DNA of 64,000 bases from Clarkia xantiana subsp. parviflora (taxonomy: Eukaryota; Streptophyta; Magnoliopsida; Myrtales; Onagraceae): contig JAPTYO010000011.1 of assembly GCA_036873135.1 (NCBI GenBank), positions 15,944,747-16,008,746 of the forward strand, given 5' to 3'. Numbering within the stretch: the stretch's first letter is position 1; each line of letters starts with the position of its first letter. A program made the translations under genes and the position numbers. Under the pieces are notes generated by a model. The model was not told where the DNA came from and did no database searches. It saw only the letters and a list, made by a program, of their open reading frames with translations. Below, piece after piece: positions 36,529 through 48,265 of the stretch.

Positions 36529-36859
36529 AATTGCACATTATGTAAATTTCAGTTAACAACAGTAATGTTGGCAAAAAAAAAAAAAGTTAACAACAGTAAT
36601 TAACCCTTGCAAAATATAAGAGATCATTGGAATATGTTACATAAAAATTGTATGGTACCATCGGATCAGCCGACCTAAAACTAAGGTACGATCCCTTCTC
36701 ATCATTATTATTGAATGAAAATAACAAGGCTAGAAAATGGAGTTCGTGAGTCGTTTAACTACACATTGCTGATCTTGATTTGAATCGGATCAGGTCTACG
36801 GTCACAGACTAAATGGAAGAGCATACTCAATAAACTAATCTATTTTAGAAGAATTCATT
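36529..36859. other. Short intergenic spacer
   Basis: AT-rich sequence with no feature recognised, between the Copia LTR and the MULE target duplication. Confidence 0.4.
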
Positions 36860-37169
36860 TAACTTAATAGGGTTAAAAAGTCATTTGGTGCCGTATATTT
36901 GGCCAATGTTGATTTTTGGTGCCATATGTTTTTTTTTAGACTTTTAGTGTCATATGTTTGCATTTTGTAGACTTTTGATGCATCTGTTAGTCAACAGTTA
37001 AGTTTCACCGTTAAATACTTTTAATTTGCTCAATTTAGTCCTCCAATTTATATTTCTAACTTTTAATTTTTACAATTTAGCCCCCAAAGATTATAAATCG
37101 AACCTAGATGGAAATTGACCGAGTCAGGGTCCGACCCACGGCTGGGTCGGACCCTGGCTAGGTTATCCA

Positions 37170-37947
37170 TAGGGGTGAAATCGGACAGGTCGGTCCGGTT
37201 TTTCACTTAATTCGGTCGGAGACCATTATATTCGGTCTGGTTTTTTTTTTTTTTAAAAAAACCAACCAAAAAACCGTTTAACAAAAAATAAATCATCCAT
37301 AAATAATACGGTTTTTCGGTTTGGTTTTTCGGATTAAACCGAATATCCGAAAATAATTTTTAAATAAACAAAAATCACATACCATAATCTTATATATGAC
37401 TACGAGATGCCTTCGAACATTAGAAAGGAAGGAAGACTGCAAGAGTTGCCACTTGCCATGAACCCTAAATCCTTAAGTTGCCATGATTGATGCTGGAACC
37501 ATACTGGTCTCGTAGCCTCTTTTGCCTAATTTGCTTTATGTCTGTCAAAGACTCACTCAAAACTCAAAAGGATGGAGACTAGCCAAGCCAGAGTAACTAA
37601 TTGGAGATATCTGGCCAAAAAATAATTAATTGGAGACGGGCTTTTAATGATGATATTAACTGTAAGACAGCACATTAATGATGGAAAGACCCTTCGTTAC
37701 ATTCAAATTTCAAATTAGCATTAATTAAGAATACTTAAATAATAATTAATATAATATACTAATATATTTCGGTCGGTTCGGTCTCTATGATTTTTTTAGT
37801 ATGATGACCGAACCAAACCGAAAATTCGAACTATACTTAAAAAAACCGTCCATACCGAACCGTATAATAACGGTTCGGTTTTTTCGGTCCGTACCGGACC
37901 GGTTTTTGTCGATTTTTCGGTCCAGCCGGTTTTTTGTTTCAGTCCTA
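37170..37947. mobile_element. hAT MITE
   Basis: TAGGGGTGAAAT at the left and GTTTCAGTCCTA at the right form inverted ends. The 8-bp flanks GTTATCCA (37162-37169) and GTTACCCA (37948-37955) differ at one base. The interior is rich in CGGTTCGGTTTTTC repeats in both orientations. Confidence 0.8.
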
Positions 37948-38031
37948 GTTACCCAGACCTGGGCGACCCTAGCCAGGGTCCGACCCATGGCTGGGTCTTA
38001 CTCTGGCTTGGGTCTCCCAGGTCTAGGTAAC

Positions 38032-38689
38032 TGATAGAACGAGCTCGTCCGGGGTCCGATCTTGGCAGCCTAATTGTAGAGTTGCGTTCCTTCTATCTTC
38101 CTAGCAATGTCGATCCTTGTCCAGTGCCTTGCCTACTGCACAAAGGGCAATACCAGAGAGGAGAAAGAGGGGTGTCTCTGGCGAACCCTCTCCGATGCCT
38201 AAGTCAGACCGTAATTCTAGAGAGATAAAATGTAGAGAGAAGTCAGAGCTCCGGTGTCTCAATCCGAGATCAAGTTTTAAATGAAGGACCTAGGCCCCTA
38301 TTTATAGAGTTTTGGATCCAGGCACCGGGGGGCCTACATTTTGAGTGGGGCCCGCATAGAGATTAGGAGAGTGGTCAGGTATACGCGCACCCCGGGTATC
38401 GATACATGGGGGTCGGGGGCCGACGCGGGACGCGTCGGCCTCATTGTCACCAGAAAAGTCCGGTTTCTGTGCAACGACAACCAGACATGTCCGGTTGCAC
38501 AAGCAGCCAGACATGTCCGGTTGCTCCGGACGAATCTGGTACAACCGAACAAGCTCGTCCAGTTGCTCCGGAATTATCCGTAGTAACCTGAATAGCGCGT
38601 ACCCTTGGAAAAAAAAAGGACTTACATCGAGGTCGGCGGGGCGACCGTGTTTAAGCCTTAGTGAGGTCCAATCGGGTGTATATCCATCA
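38032..38689 (-). repeat. 3' LTR of the Tat-like element
   Basis: 658 bp, starting TGATAGAACGAGCTCG and ending TATATCCATCA. It carries extra AGACATGTCCGGTTGC repeats (about 38480-38560) that the other LTR lacks. A TATA-like CTATAAATAGGGG reads on the minus strand near 38310. Confidence 0.88.
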
Positions 38690-39499
38690 TTTGCCTCCGA
38701 GTCAAGAATTGGTTTACCGTTTCTTGACTCTACTTTTTTTAGAAGGAATAGACGCCCGATTGTACCTCGCCTGTTGGATTACCTTTGAATATTCATATGG
38801 AGCGGTCGTCTCTTCCGTTTTAGGGTATGCGACCTAAATTGTTGTTGAACTCATGGAAAAATTCATAAATAATTAGTCATAAACGTGTTGTCATGTGGTA
38901 ACGTGTATCCGACCAGTGACATGCTGTCATGATATAATGATTTATTACAATTGAACATGGTGACCAATGTAATGAATATGAATGACTAACACTATAGTAT
39001 GCTATGCACACATTCAGGTAATGTCAGGTAGTGACGATGTCAATGTCAACGGAAGTAGTCATGTTGGATGATAATACAATACACGAGTACCATTGTAATA
39101 GTGGTGATGCAAACGTGTGTACACATGTAATTGAACAATTTGCTTAAGTGTTGTGCTATACGTGTTCTAATATATATAAATGCAATCATGGTTTTAAAAA
39201 ATTATATCTATCATAATACACTATTAATGGTATGAATTAAAATGTGACTATCATTTTCATATGTATGCTCTAGTGTAATAATCACTAAGTAAGGGCAGTA
39301 ATAGCAATGCCGTAATTAATTTGTATGTAAAACCCTATTGCATACTTATAAAAGGGAAATAAGATGTCACCATTCTAGGTCACCAACACCATCTACTTTA
39401 CTAATAGTTAGAGCATCATACATTTGTATTTCTTAGCCATCAAGAAACCATTTTTCTTGATTTTGGAAGCATGAATCAACCATGGTTTGATGGTGGTTT

Positions 39500-40130
39500 G
39501 GTTAGAGATGGCCCGATTCTGACCGGTTTAGGTTCTGGGTCGAACCAGGTGTCCACGGCGGAGCTCCAGCGCGGCGGTGGTTAGGGTTTTGCCGCGGCTG
39601 AGTTGCGGAGTGAACAATTCGTGGCGTTTCCGGCAGGATTTCGTCGCGGGCTGGCCGAGGATCGACAGAGGACTTCAAGGGCGGCCTGTTGGTGGTCGTG
39701 GTGGCCCCTATCCGTGGCCAATCGAGCTTCGGCGAAGGGTTTTTCGCGGCGGAGCCAAACTCAGCCGGAGGAGGGCTCCTTTCGTGGCGGGCTTCTGCGA
39801 CTGGGATCGCGTCGTCAAGGCGATTCCGGCGACCTATTATTAGACTAGCGAGGCCGACGCGCGACGGCGGTGGCGACGAAGTGAATTGCGTGGCCAAAAT
39901 CAGCCGCATGAGGCGTCTTTTCCAGGCGGCGTTAGTGCGACTGGAGTCGTGACGGCGAGGCGACTTCGGTAAGGTAGGTCTCGTCCGGTGGTGACAACCT
40001 TCCACGATGACGAAGGCGGCGACGGTGGCTGCAGCGGTGGCTACGGTGTTTTCCGGCGAGGGCTGGTTTTCTCTACTGAACCGGTCTGGTTCTGCCGAGC
40101 CGGTTTTGGGATCGAACCAGCTTGTTTTAA
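39500..40130. other. GC-rich block of unknown origin
   Basis: Base composition shifts sharply to GC-rich, with long open frames on both strands (39502-40005 minus; 39577-39843 and 39689-39952 plus). None shows a domain I recognise. Repeated CGGCG/GGCGG words explain the openness. It could be a captured host exon or element-specific sequence. Confidence 0.4.
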
Positions 40131-41108
40131 GGTCTAATTTTCTAACCCCTTTTATCTTTCAGCCATAATTTGAAGAAACACTTGCGATGTATTGTTATGT
40201 AAAAATAAAATGATTGTATGTAATTGGAAAGAGGTTACCTCAACTCCGATTTTTAAAAATTTATGATTTTTTGAAAATTTGTAACTTGGCTGAGTAGGAA
40301 TGTCGTTCCACCCATTCGGTATATAATCATGTTGATCGTATAGTCGAAACATGTACTCATTGGAAAAAATGTTATGTGAAATTTTTTCCCCGAAGTGGAC
40401 TAGTTAATACCTTAAATGCGAGGTGTTGGGTCTCGCGTTGACGGCGTTGTGCGCCATGCTCGCATTGTTGCCGTATACTCCTAAAATTGGCATAGGGAGT
40501 TATCCTTGATGACTTGTTGTGTATCATTGTGTTGGACATGGGGTGTCTTCCCACATGTCTGATATGTATCATAGTGAATGATGTAAGGTTGCCCCCCTAG
40601 GGTAGGCGGAGTGATCATAACATGGTGAATTGAGTGGCAGTCCCTATATCATGCGTTGTCTCCACCTAGTAGGTGTAGTAACCGCTACTGGTGTTGATCT
40701 CTTCGCATACACTACACTACTGCCTTTGTGTTGTTATACTGCCCCCGAGGTGACATTGTCACCCTTGTCGTTGCATTTGTTGTCCCCATAGTAGACTCTT
40801 TTGTTGTTTACCTCTGTAGGGTGTCTACCCTTATTTATGCCACACCTTCTAGAGTGAGTTCGCTGAGTTGCCCCCAAAGTAGGGGTAATAGCCGCTCAAT
40901 ACTTTTATTAATTCATCTCTCCCCTATTGTAGGCTATTAGCTCTACTTGAGTCTATAAAGTGTAGTATACACTCACTCTTAGTTGCATACATAGTTGCAT
41001 ACACATAGTAGCATACATAGGGCAAGTGTAGACACTTACAAATGATTGTATACACCCGGCCACTAGTAAACCTAGCATAGTCCTAGTTGGTGAGCCTAGT
41101 CTCACTTA

Positions 41109-41118
41109 GTATATATAG
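41109..41118 (+). promoter_or_regulatory. TATA box of the antisense gene
   Basis: GTATATATAG lies about 340 bp ahead of the ATG at 41456 on the strand opposite to gag. Confidence 0.45.
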
Positions 41119-41455
41119 TGCACTCTTTAGCTTGTAATCCCTAATCATCAATGAAGTATGATTCAAGCTTATAGAGTCCTTGAGGCGTCGTCTCTGTAGC
41201 GGACGTTGGATTGCCCTTACGCTGACTGGAGTCACTCTCGCCATCATGCGTGAATGTTCTTCTCGTAAAGGTTCTTTATTTCCTGCTCGTTATCTAGTTT
41301 CTGAGTCGAGTGAGGATTGGGATTGTTCTCATGAGACTGTATCTGTGTCGGGGTTGGTACTTGTTACCGAATCTGAGTTAAACATGTAAGTTGGGTATGT
41401 TCCCTCTGATCATGAGTCTCACGAAGAATCTTCTTCCGTTGCGGTTTCAGCCCGT

Positions 41456-43755
41456 ATGTCTTCTTCCGAGGAGGGAAGTCCCGAAGAAAGCTCTGGATAT
41501 GCATCCGAGGTGGATCATCATGGACGAAAATTCATTGCAAACGAACTTCTGCTAAAGGACTATATGACTATCCTTCGTCTAGCCGGCTTGACTGATTCTG
41601 ATCGTGTTGTGTATCCCTTCGAGCAGTACACGAAGTCTAAGTTTACGAGCGTTACTCTTCCGCCGCCTGGGATGTCGACACTGTACACCATCCAGGTGCG
41701 TAACGGCCTGTGCTTTCCGTATTGCCCGGATCTCTTAGAGCTTTGCGAGTTCTATGGGGTGTCTCCCCTTGACTTCGCACCTCACGCCATCAGGTGTTGG
41801 GTTGGATTTCGCATTTTATGTCAGCGCCAAGGCTGCAGCTACTCCCTCAATGTCTTCAGGTGCTTCTACCGCATTCAGTATAAAGAAAAAGCTGGGGTGT
41901 ACACTGCGGTAGTACGATATCCTAATTTGTCCAAGAAGAAGGGTGAGTATATCTGGGATATTGATTTCCGCTTTGTTACCTCCATTGACCGTTCCCGTAA
42001 CCAGTGGAAGAGTCGTTATCTATTCATCAAGGATTGCCAGGTTACTTGGCATATTCATGTTAGTGGTATCAAGGATGGTATTCCTACCTCATCCAGTCTT
42101 TCGTCGTCGGAGCGAGCGACTATCAGAGCTATCTATGCTGCCCATCAGACCCGAAGCTTTGCGCCTATAGTGTCGTATGCTGATGATGATCTTCGCCAAG
42201 CAGGCATATTAATTGACACTCCTTTGGTATGCATGGTAATTTTTCTCATTGTTATATATTTATGTTTCCTTGTTGTAGGTTTGTTTGCTGACGTGAAACC
42301 ACAGTAAAAGGTGGAACGTTTGTCTTAAGGTGGTACTGGGAGTGTTAGGGGTTTCCTTCTTCCTCTATTGCTCGGAAGCCGTCGAAGGTTTCTAAGTCAC
42401 CCAAGGCGGCGGGTATGTGTGTTCATGTATGATTATCGTAGTTGCTACTATTATTGCCATGGTTGTTCATGCTGGTTTCTTCTTATCTTTCAAGTCATGG
42501 TGACGCCTCTGTTCCTGCTGACGGAGGTTTCGGTTTCTCCTCTGGTCGAAAGAGGAAAGTGATTGATCTGGACGATCATGTTCCCACAGCTTCCCGTGAC
42601 AAAGGGAAATGTGTGGTTGATACAGCTCCTGTCGATCCTCCGCCTATTGCGCCTGTCGAGACGGTACCTGACGACCCTATGTCCTCGGCTGGTCAGCAGG
42701 GCGATGTCCATGCTCTTATTCAAGAGATTGCTTCCTATGATGATGGATTGTCCAGCCTTTCTGGTCTTGGTCTGGAGACACAACTTCAAGCTATGTATTA
42801 TTTTCGTTGATTTCCTATCTTGACGCTATATATTTATTACTTTTCCAAATTCAGCTCGCATTCGTCACCCTATGCTGTCCCGAGAAGATCTGGTCCAACC
42901 TCTTGATGGTGACATTATGGGCTTCGAGTGAATACCATTTTCTTCTATGAACAACTATCACTTTGATAAGTGGTCATCCCTTTCGTCCCCCGAAGTTGGT
43001 GTACGCGTGTTGAATGTCGTGGTACCTCCAGGTGACCGCATGGCCTTGCCCGTCACCTCTAGGTCTGGCTTTGAGTTTGTTCGCGATGCCATGCCTCGCT
43101 ATGCCCCCGTAAGTATGTTTCCTTCACTTGGTTGTTGTCATTATATTCTTTTGTCTAACTCTTGTGAATCTTGTATAGGTCGTCTCCGATATGGTCACTA
43201 TGGGATCTTTCATTATCCAGCTGACCGAGCAGTTGATGCCCTGAAGTCTAATGTGAAGGAGCTTGAGGAGACTGTATGTATCATGAAGAAGAGAGCTTCT
43301 ACCTTTGACTCATCCGAGCTTGTTTACCAGAAGCGCCTTGCATTCTTTGAAGCCGACAGCAGACTTCGGAAGGAAAAGGAAGAAGAGGCGCGGCTGCGTA
43401 CGAGCATCTGGCTCAGGCCCTCTTGAAGAATACTGAGGAGGCGACCGCTCAGGGAGTTGCTCAGTATAAGGCGTCTCCTGAATTCGAGGCAGATGCCAAG
43501 GCGAAGTGCCATGACATCCTTACGGCCTATGGTGAGGATCTTTCTGTGAAGATATATGGGATCGACCCCTCCTTTGATTTCAGCAGGCTCGGGGACTTTG
43601 TGGGATTTGCCTCTACTCATATATCAACATTATTTGGCGAGGACTCTGCCCCTGTTGGTGAAGAATATCTTGTTTCCCCTGCGACGCTTTCTGGTAGTTC
43701 TTTAGAGGCTATGCTATTTGGGGATGACGGCGACGGTGGCACTACCGCTCCCTGA
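41456..43755 (+). pseudogene. Antisense gene with Transposase_28 (gypsy-type) domain
   Basis: The first 283-codon frame (41456-42307) holds the PF04195-type domain: TIQVRNGLCFPYCPDLLELCEFYGVSPLDFAPHAI in sense, then WVGFRILCQRQGCSYS and WKSRYLFIKDC. It is the same domain as the antisense ORF at 28485-30235. A short GT...AG interruption (about 42237-42279) falls at the same place as in that copy. Further frames (42442-42810, 42947-43426, 43423-43755) give a Pro/Asp-rich linker and a charged coiled-coil (KSNVKELEETVCIMKKRA), which would need splicing to join. Function is unknown; a retroelement accessory protein is the best guess. Confidence 0.65.
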
Positions 43756-44264
43756 TTGAGGAACAACTATCTTATCTTAATTGTTTATAGCCACTCTAGT
43801 CTATCTATGCTTATCATGTTCCTTTGCTTGGAAACATTCATTTTTGGGATTTAGGCTTGTATGCCATCCATCAATCTTTCGCATTAATCTGCATGAGACA
43901 TGTGTAAATATATGGTTATATAATCATGAGTAGGATTTCGTACCGTTGTTGATAAGAAAGCCCTTGTAATTGATAGGTTGTGTGTGTATCCACATCCAAT
44001 AGCGCCCTTTCATGCTTGAAGGGAAGCACATGTATGCGAACTTGAGTCACTTATCCAACATATGTCACCGCATTGATGTCGCATTGTTCTTGGGGTGTTA
44101 TCGTTGTTGTCATGCCGGTGGAGTGTCGGTTTTGACATTCATCGCATTCAATCACAATGTTACCTTTAGTAGCGAGTTCATCCATGTCCCTCTTGGTCAC
44201 CGCCAAGGAATGACGTAGCATATATAGTATTTCATATACTTGGTGGATGATCCATTGCTTGTCG

Positions 44265-44600
44265 ATGCCTCGACGTTGTTTGCAAGACGCTACTTGCGCT
44301 GTGTTGACACGTTTTATGACCGCGTATTCGATGCCTCGAGATAACGTTGTTGGCAAAACGCTACTTGCTAATTTGATGCGTTTTAACCACTTGCTTGATG
44401 CCTCGGGGTAGTGTTATAGCAAGACGTTTCTTGCTTTGTTTGGTACGTTTTAAGCCGCTTACTTAATGCCTTGAGATAGCGTTGTGGCAAGACTCTACTT
44501 GCAATCCTAGTAAACTATTGTTAGCGCGTTTTACCGCCCTTGGTAGCCCAAGATGTGGCGTTGGTGCAAAACGATACTTGCGGTAGTGCGATGTGTTTTT
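44265..44600. repeat. Diverged tandem repeat in the Tat-like element
   Basis: About five units of 70-90 bp share GATGCCTCGAGATAGCGTTG, GGCAAGACGCTACTTGC and a following GCGTTTTA word. Confidence 0.7.
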
Positions 44601-45179
44601 TTATTGTATGACCGTTACTTGGCTTGTCCGAAGGAAGGTCGGGACGGTATCGGCTCCGCCGTAGTTGTGTATCTGTTACTTGATTTTTCAAGCTTACGTT
44701 TTGGCGAGGTGCGACTCACATGGTATTTAGCGTTTTAGGGCGTGTAGGCGTCACTCCGTTATTGTGGGGTTTGCCTCTTCATCGGTATAGGCAGCGGTCG
44801 CGGAAACATAACTATCCGTGGTAGTGCCACTGTTACTCAAAGAGACTGGACATAGTGACATTCAAAATATCTCATTAGAGTTATCTTCTAAGGAATGGAG
44901 GCAATCACATCACATAAGTGTCTGTGACGCCGTAGAATTTGAGATGATACCTGGTTTTCACTTTCCAGTTACCTGTTGCTATCATATCAGCATGACCTTA
45001 GCGCTCAAGTATTATGGTCGTGATATTGGTCTCTGCCAGTCAAGCCACTTTGAATCAGTACCCTAAGGTACAGCGATCGCGGCCTTGGTGTTGGTTCCAA
45101 GTGCGACGCCTTTAAGTAGTTCCCTAAGGCACAACTATCATGGAATTGGTAGTAATTCCAACCATGATGCTTTGAATAA

Positions 45180-45995
45180 GGGTCAGTAACCTGGGAGAGG
45201 TCTGAAGATTGGCCCTTGTGAATTTGAGAGGTATGAAGATTGAAATGGTGATAACAGAGGTCTGAAGTTTCGACTTGTAGATAATAGAGGTCTCCGTTAG
45301 TTTTTTCCGTTAAAACTGACGAAAGTTGGTCATGTGCATGGCATGTGACCAGAAATAAAATAAAATTCCAAAAATACCCTTCTTGCAACTCAACTGTTTG
45401 AATGAAAAGACGAAAATGCCCTTAAGGCCACCGCCCAACTCCGGCGACCACCACTCACAGCTCCGGCGACCGCCACCAAACTCCGGCGACCACAACCCGA
45501 CTCCGACGACCATCACACAACTTCGGCAACCACAACCGCGGTCCCGATTGGGCCCAATCGGAGCCACAGAGCTCCGATTTGGAGCTCTGTGGCCCCAAAT
45601 CGGGGCTGGTGGCTCCGATTTGGGCCCAATCGGGGCCGTGGTGGCGGTCGTCGAAGTTGGGTGGCGGTCGTCGGAGTTGTGAGTGGTGGTCGCCGGAGTT
45701 GGGTGGTGGCCGGCCGGAGCCGTGGTGGTGGCCGGAGTTGGGTTAGGTTTAAATTATGGACAGGGGTATTTTTGTCATTTCATCTTTGTATTAATTAAAC
45801 TTTTTATTAATTCAAATATTACAAAAGGGTATATTTGACATTTCATGCGGTTCTGTTAAATTTGACAGAAAATTTGGACATAAAACCTAAAAATCACAAA
45901 ATCGAAACTTCAGACCTCGGTTATCACCATTTCAATCTTCAGACCTCTCAAATTCATAAGGGCCAATCTTCAGACCTCTCCCAGGTTATTGACCA
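45180..45995. mobile_element. MULE MITE inside the Tat-like element
   Basis: An 816-bp element begins GGGTCAGTAACCTGGGAGAGG and ends with its inverted complement. It has an exact 9-bp target duplication TTTGAATAA at 45171-45179 and 45996-46004. The interior has a GC-rich region of CTCCGGCGACCACCAC repeats and palindromes around GGGCCCAATCGG. Related sequence lies at 3700-4114. Confidence 0.9.
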
Positions 45996-46249
45996 TTTGA
46001 ATAATATTGTTGGGTGATCAGCCCAAGACAGCTTGAGGTTGTGTGTAACATTGATATATGTGTGTGGCGTTGTAATGTCATTCAAGAGACGAAACCCGTC
46101 GCTTTAAGGACATTTATAAACATAACCATTCAAAATATATACAATACGAAGTCCAAAGGTCTTCGCTTTAGGATTGATCTTTGAAGATAGACATGCATAA
46201 AACTAAAGATAGTTTTTTCCACTAGGGAAATTCATTCATAAAATAAAAC

Positions 46250-47084
46250 TTAAGGATACTTAAAAAGATACGAAGACATGGTATCTTGTTGGTGCAGCCT
46301 TATTCCCATGGGAGGCACTATGAACTCATTCAGCCTTCCTTGTCGTACTAGACACTCCAATTCAATTTGCAAGACGTTACAGTCATTTGTATGATGGCGC
46401 GTTCCGTCCAGCTTGGTGGTAGCACGTACCATAGGTGCTCATTATGGCGCTCTTCTAAGCTCATTATTAGTTGGGTGCCGAGTCCGATGCTTGATTCCTG
46501 GCTTATCATTGCATCTTCTCCATCCGGGGGGTTACTTTTGTGCATTTCTTCCATCTCATCTTTATAGGTCCAAATTCCAATTGCCATTGCCTCTGGTTCC
46601 TCCTTTTTCATGGCTTCTTCTAGCCAAATCTTGAGTTCTCTCATTGTTGATATTAGCATTATTTTATGCCACTCCTCCGGGTCTTGTTTGAGCAGACCTT
46701 TCAAATTCCTGAAGAACATTCGAATGAACTCTCCCTTTTTTCATGGAGGGAGGTAGCATTCTTTGCGAGGCGTTTGAAGTAACTCCTTGTTGTCTCGTCT
46801 GGCATGTGGTGGATCTCCCCTGTATGGTGGATTCCCATCATGTCTGTTGAGTTGATTTTTTGCTGCCTCCAAGAACCACTTGGGGAATCCATGCTTGTAT
46901 TGTCTTGATGCTCAGACGATTCAAAACTTGTTTTGTCTTGGTGTTCCGATGATTCCGACACTCTTTTGTTACTTTCCAGTGTTGGAGCCATGTTTGTCAT
47001 CATGTCGCTGTCCGGCGTTGTTAGCAACAACTTCTCTCCCAAACTACCCATCTCTTCACTGCATTCCACTTTTTCCTTATCCAT
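46250..47084 (-). pseudogene. Second gag-like fragment
   Basis: Frames here read RSYFKRLAKNATSLHEK and EEWHKIMLISTMRELKIWLEEA, resembling the end of a Tat gag core, then HHTNDCNVLQIELECLVRQGRLNEFI, a zinc-knuckle type HHTxxC with its usual follow-up, in two frames. It lies downstream of the protease, so gag sequence appears twice in the element. Confidence 0.5.
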
Positions 47085-47716
47085 GAGGACTTCTTGTTCT
47101 TGACTTGAGTCATCACCATAGCAATGCTAAGGCCACGACGTGCCTTCCTCTTCATTGCATTAACATAGCATTGTCTTGATGTTGACTGGTCTCCGAGCAC
47201 TTCACCTATTCTGTGTGGAGTAATGGACTTCAGCTTTTGGTGTGCTGTCGATGGTACCATGATACTAGGGTTGATTGTTGTCCTTCCAATTATAGCATTG
47301 TAGGCACCCAAGTGCTCTGCTACTACAAAGTTCACATTGAGTAGCAATTGCTTCCATTCTTGGCATAGTCGCATAGGTAACATTATCATCCCCAATGGGT
47401 AGCTAGATGTTCCCGAAAAACTGAATAACGGGAAATCCACTGGAGTTAAATTGGTCAGCTTCTTCCCTAGATCTTTAATCACATCAAGATGGATGATGTC
47501 TGCTGAGCTTCCTCCATCTACTATGATTCTTTTCACAACGAACCCATTGATCTCAGCTGTTATAACCAGGGCATCGTCATGAGGGAACACTAATATCCTT
47601 CTTTGAAAATTGAATGACCATGTCATCCTCTTCTCTTGGACGTTTGCCCCACATTGGCATGTTTTGGGGTTGTGAAGCATATACTTCTCTTGCATTTGAT
47701 GTTTGCTCCCCTGCAC
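47021..47716 (-). pseudogene. Gypsy aspartic protease
   Basis: The active-site motif is IVDGGSSADI (usual form D-T/S-G-S-S-A), after FPHDDALVITAEINGFVVKR in pieces, followed by YNAIIGRTTIN, the second conserved protease block. This is the plant Tat/Gypsy gag-protease layout. The frame ends without reverse transcriptase. Upstream (47890-47950) a knuckle YCNFHEARGHHTNQC is readable. A Gly in place of Thr/Ser at the second motif position may weaken activity. Confidence 0.8.
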
Positions 47717-48051
47717 CTATTCCTCCATGTATAACATTTATAGTACCCCTCTTTTGGGGAGGGTTGTTGTCATCGACCTTTACTTTGGCTTTGTCAGTGG
47801 CGGACAACCTGGGGGGTGTAGACCTTTCTCTCTTGTTCCCAATGTTGACATAATGCTTGAGGTGCCCTTGCTAGATCTCTCTATCTATCCATTCTCTTAA
47901 GTCATTACACTGGTTCGTGTGGTGACCTCGTGCTTCGTGAAAATTGCAATACTTATCAGGGTTTGGTCCCATTTGAATGTCTGCCTTCTTCGGGGGTGGT
48001 GTACATATTCCCGTTTCTTTCATTTCCCTGAGGATGATAGTCGGTGGTGCA

Positions 48052-48265
48052 TTTAAAAAAACAAACTTGATAGCGTTAACACTATCTGGCCTCCTTGTAT
48101 CATTGAAGTTTCTAGCCTTTGAGGCAGGTATCCATTCCTTCTGCCTTTGATTGGGTGATTTAAAAAAACAAACTTGATAGCGTTAACACTATCTGGCCTC
48201 CTTATATCATTGAAGTTTCTAGTCTTTGAGGCAGGTATCCATTCCTTCTGCCTTTGATTGGGTGG
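48052..48265. repeat. 107-bp tandem duplication in gag
   Basis: Two near-identical units share AACTTGATAGCGTTAACAC and GGCAGGTATCCATTCCTTC. The unit length is not a multiple of three, so the duplication itself breaks the reading frame. Confidence 0.9.

Noticed and set aside
45383..45798. Frames rich in PPPNSGDHH or GGRRSWV
   Set aside because: They translate the GC-rich repeats of the MULE at 45180-45995, not a gene.
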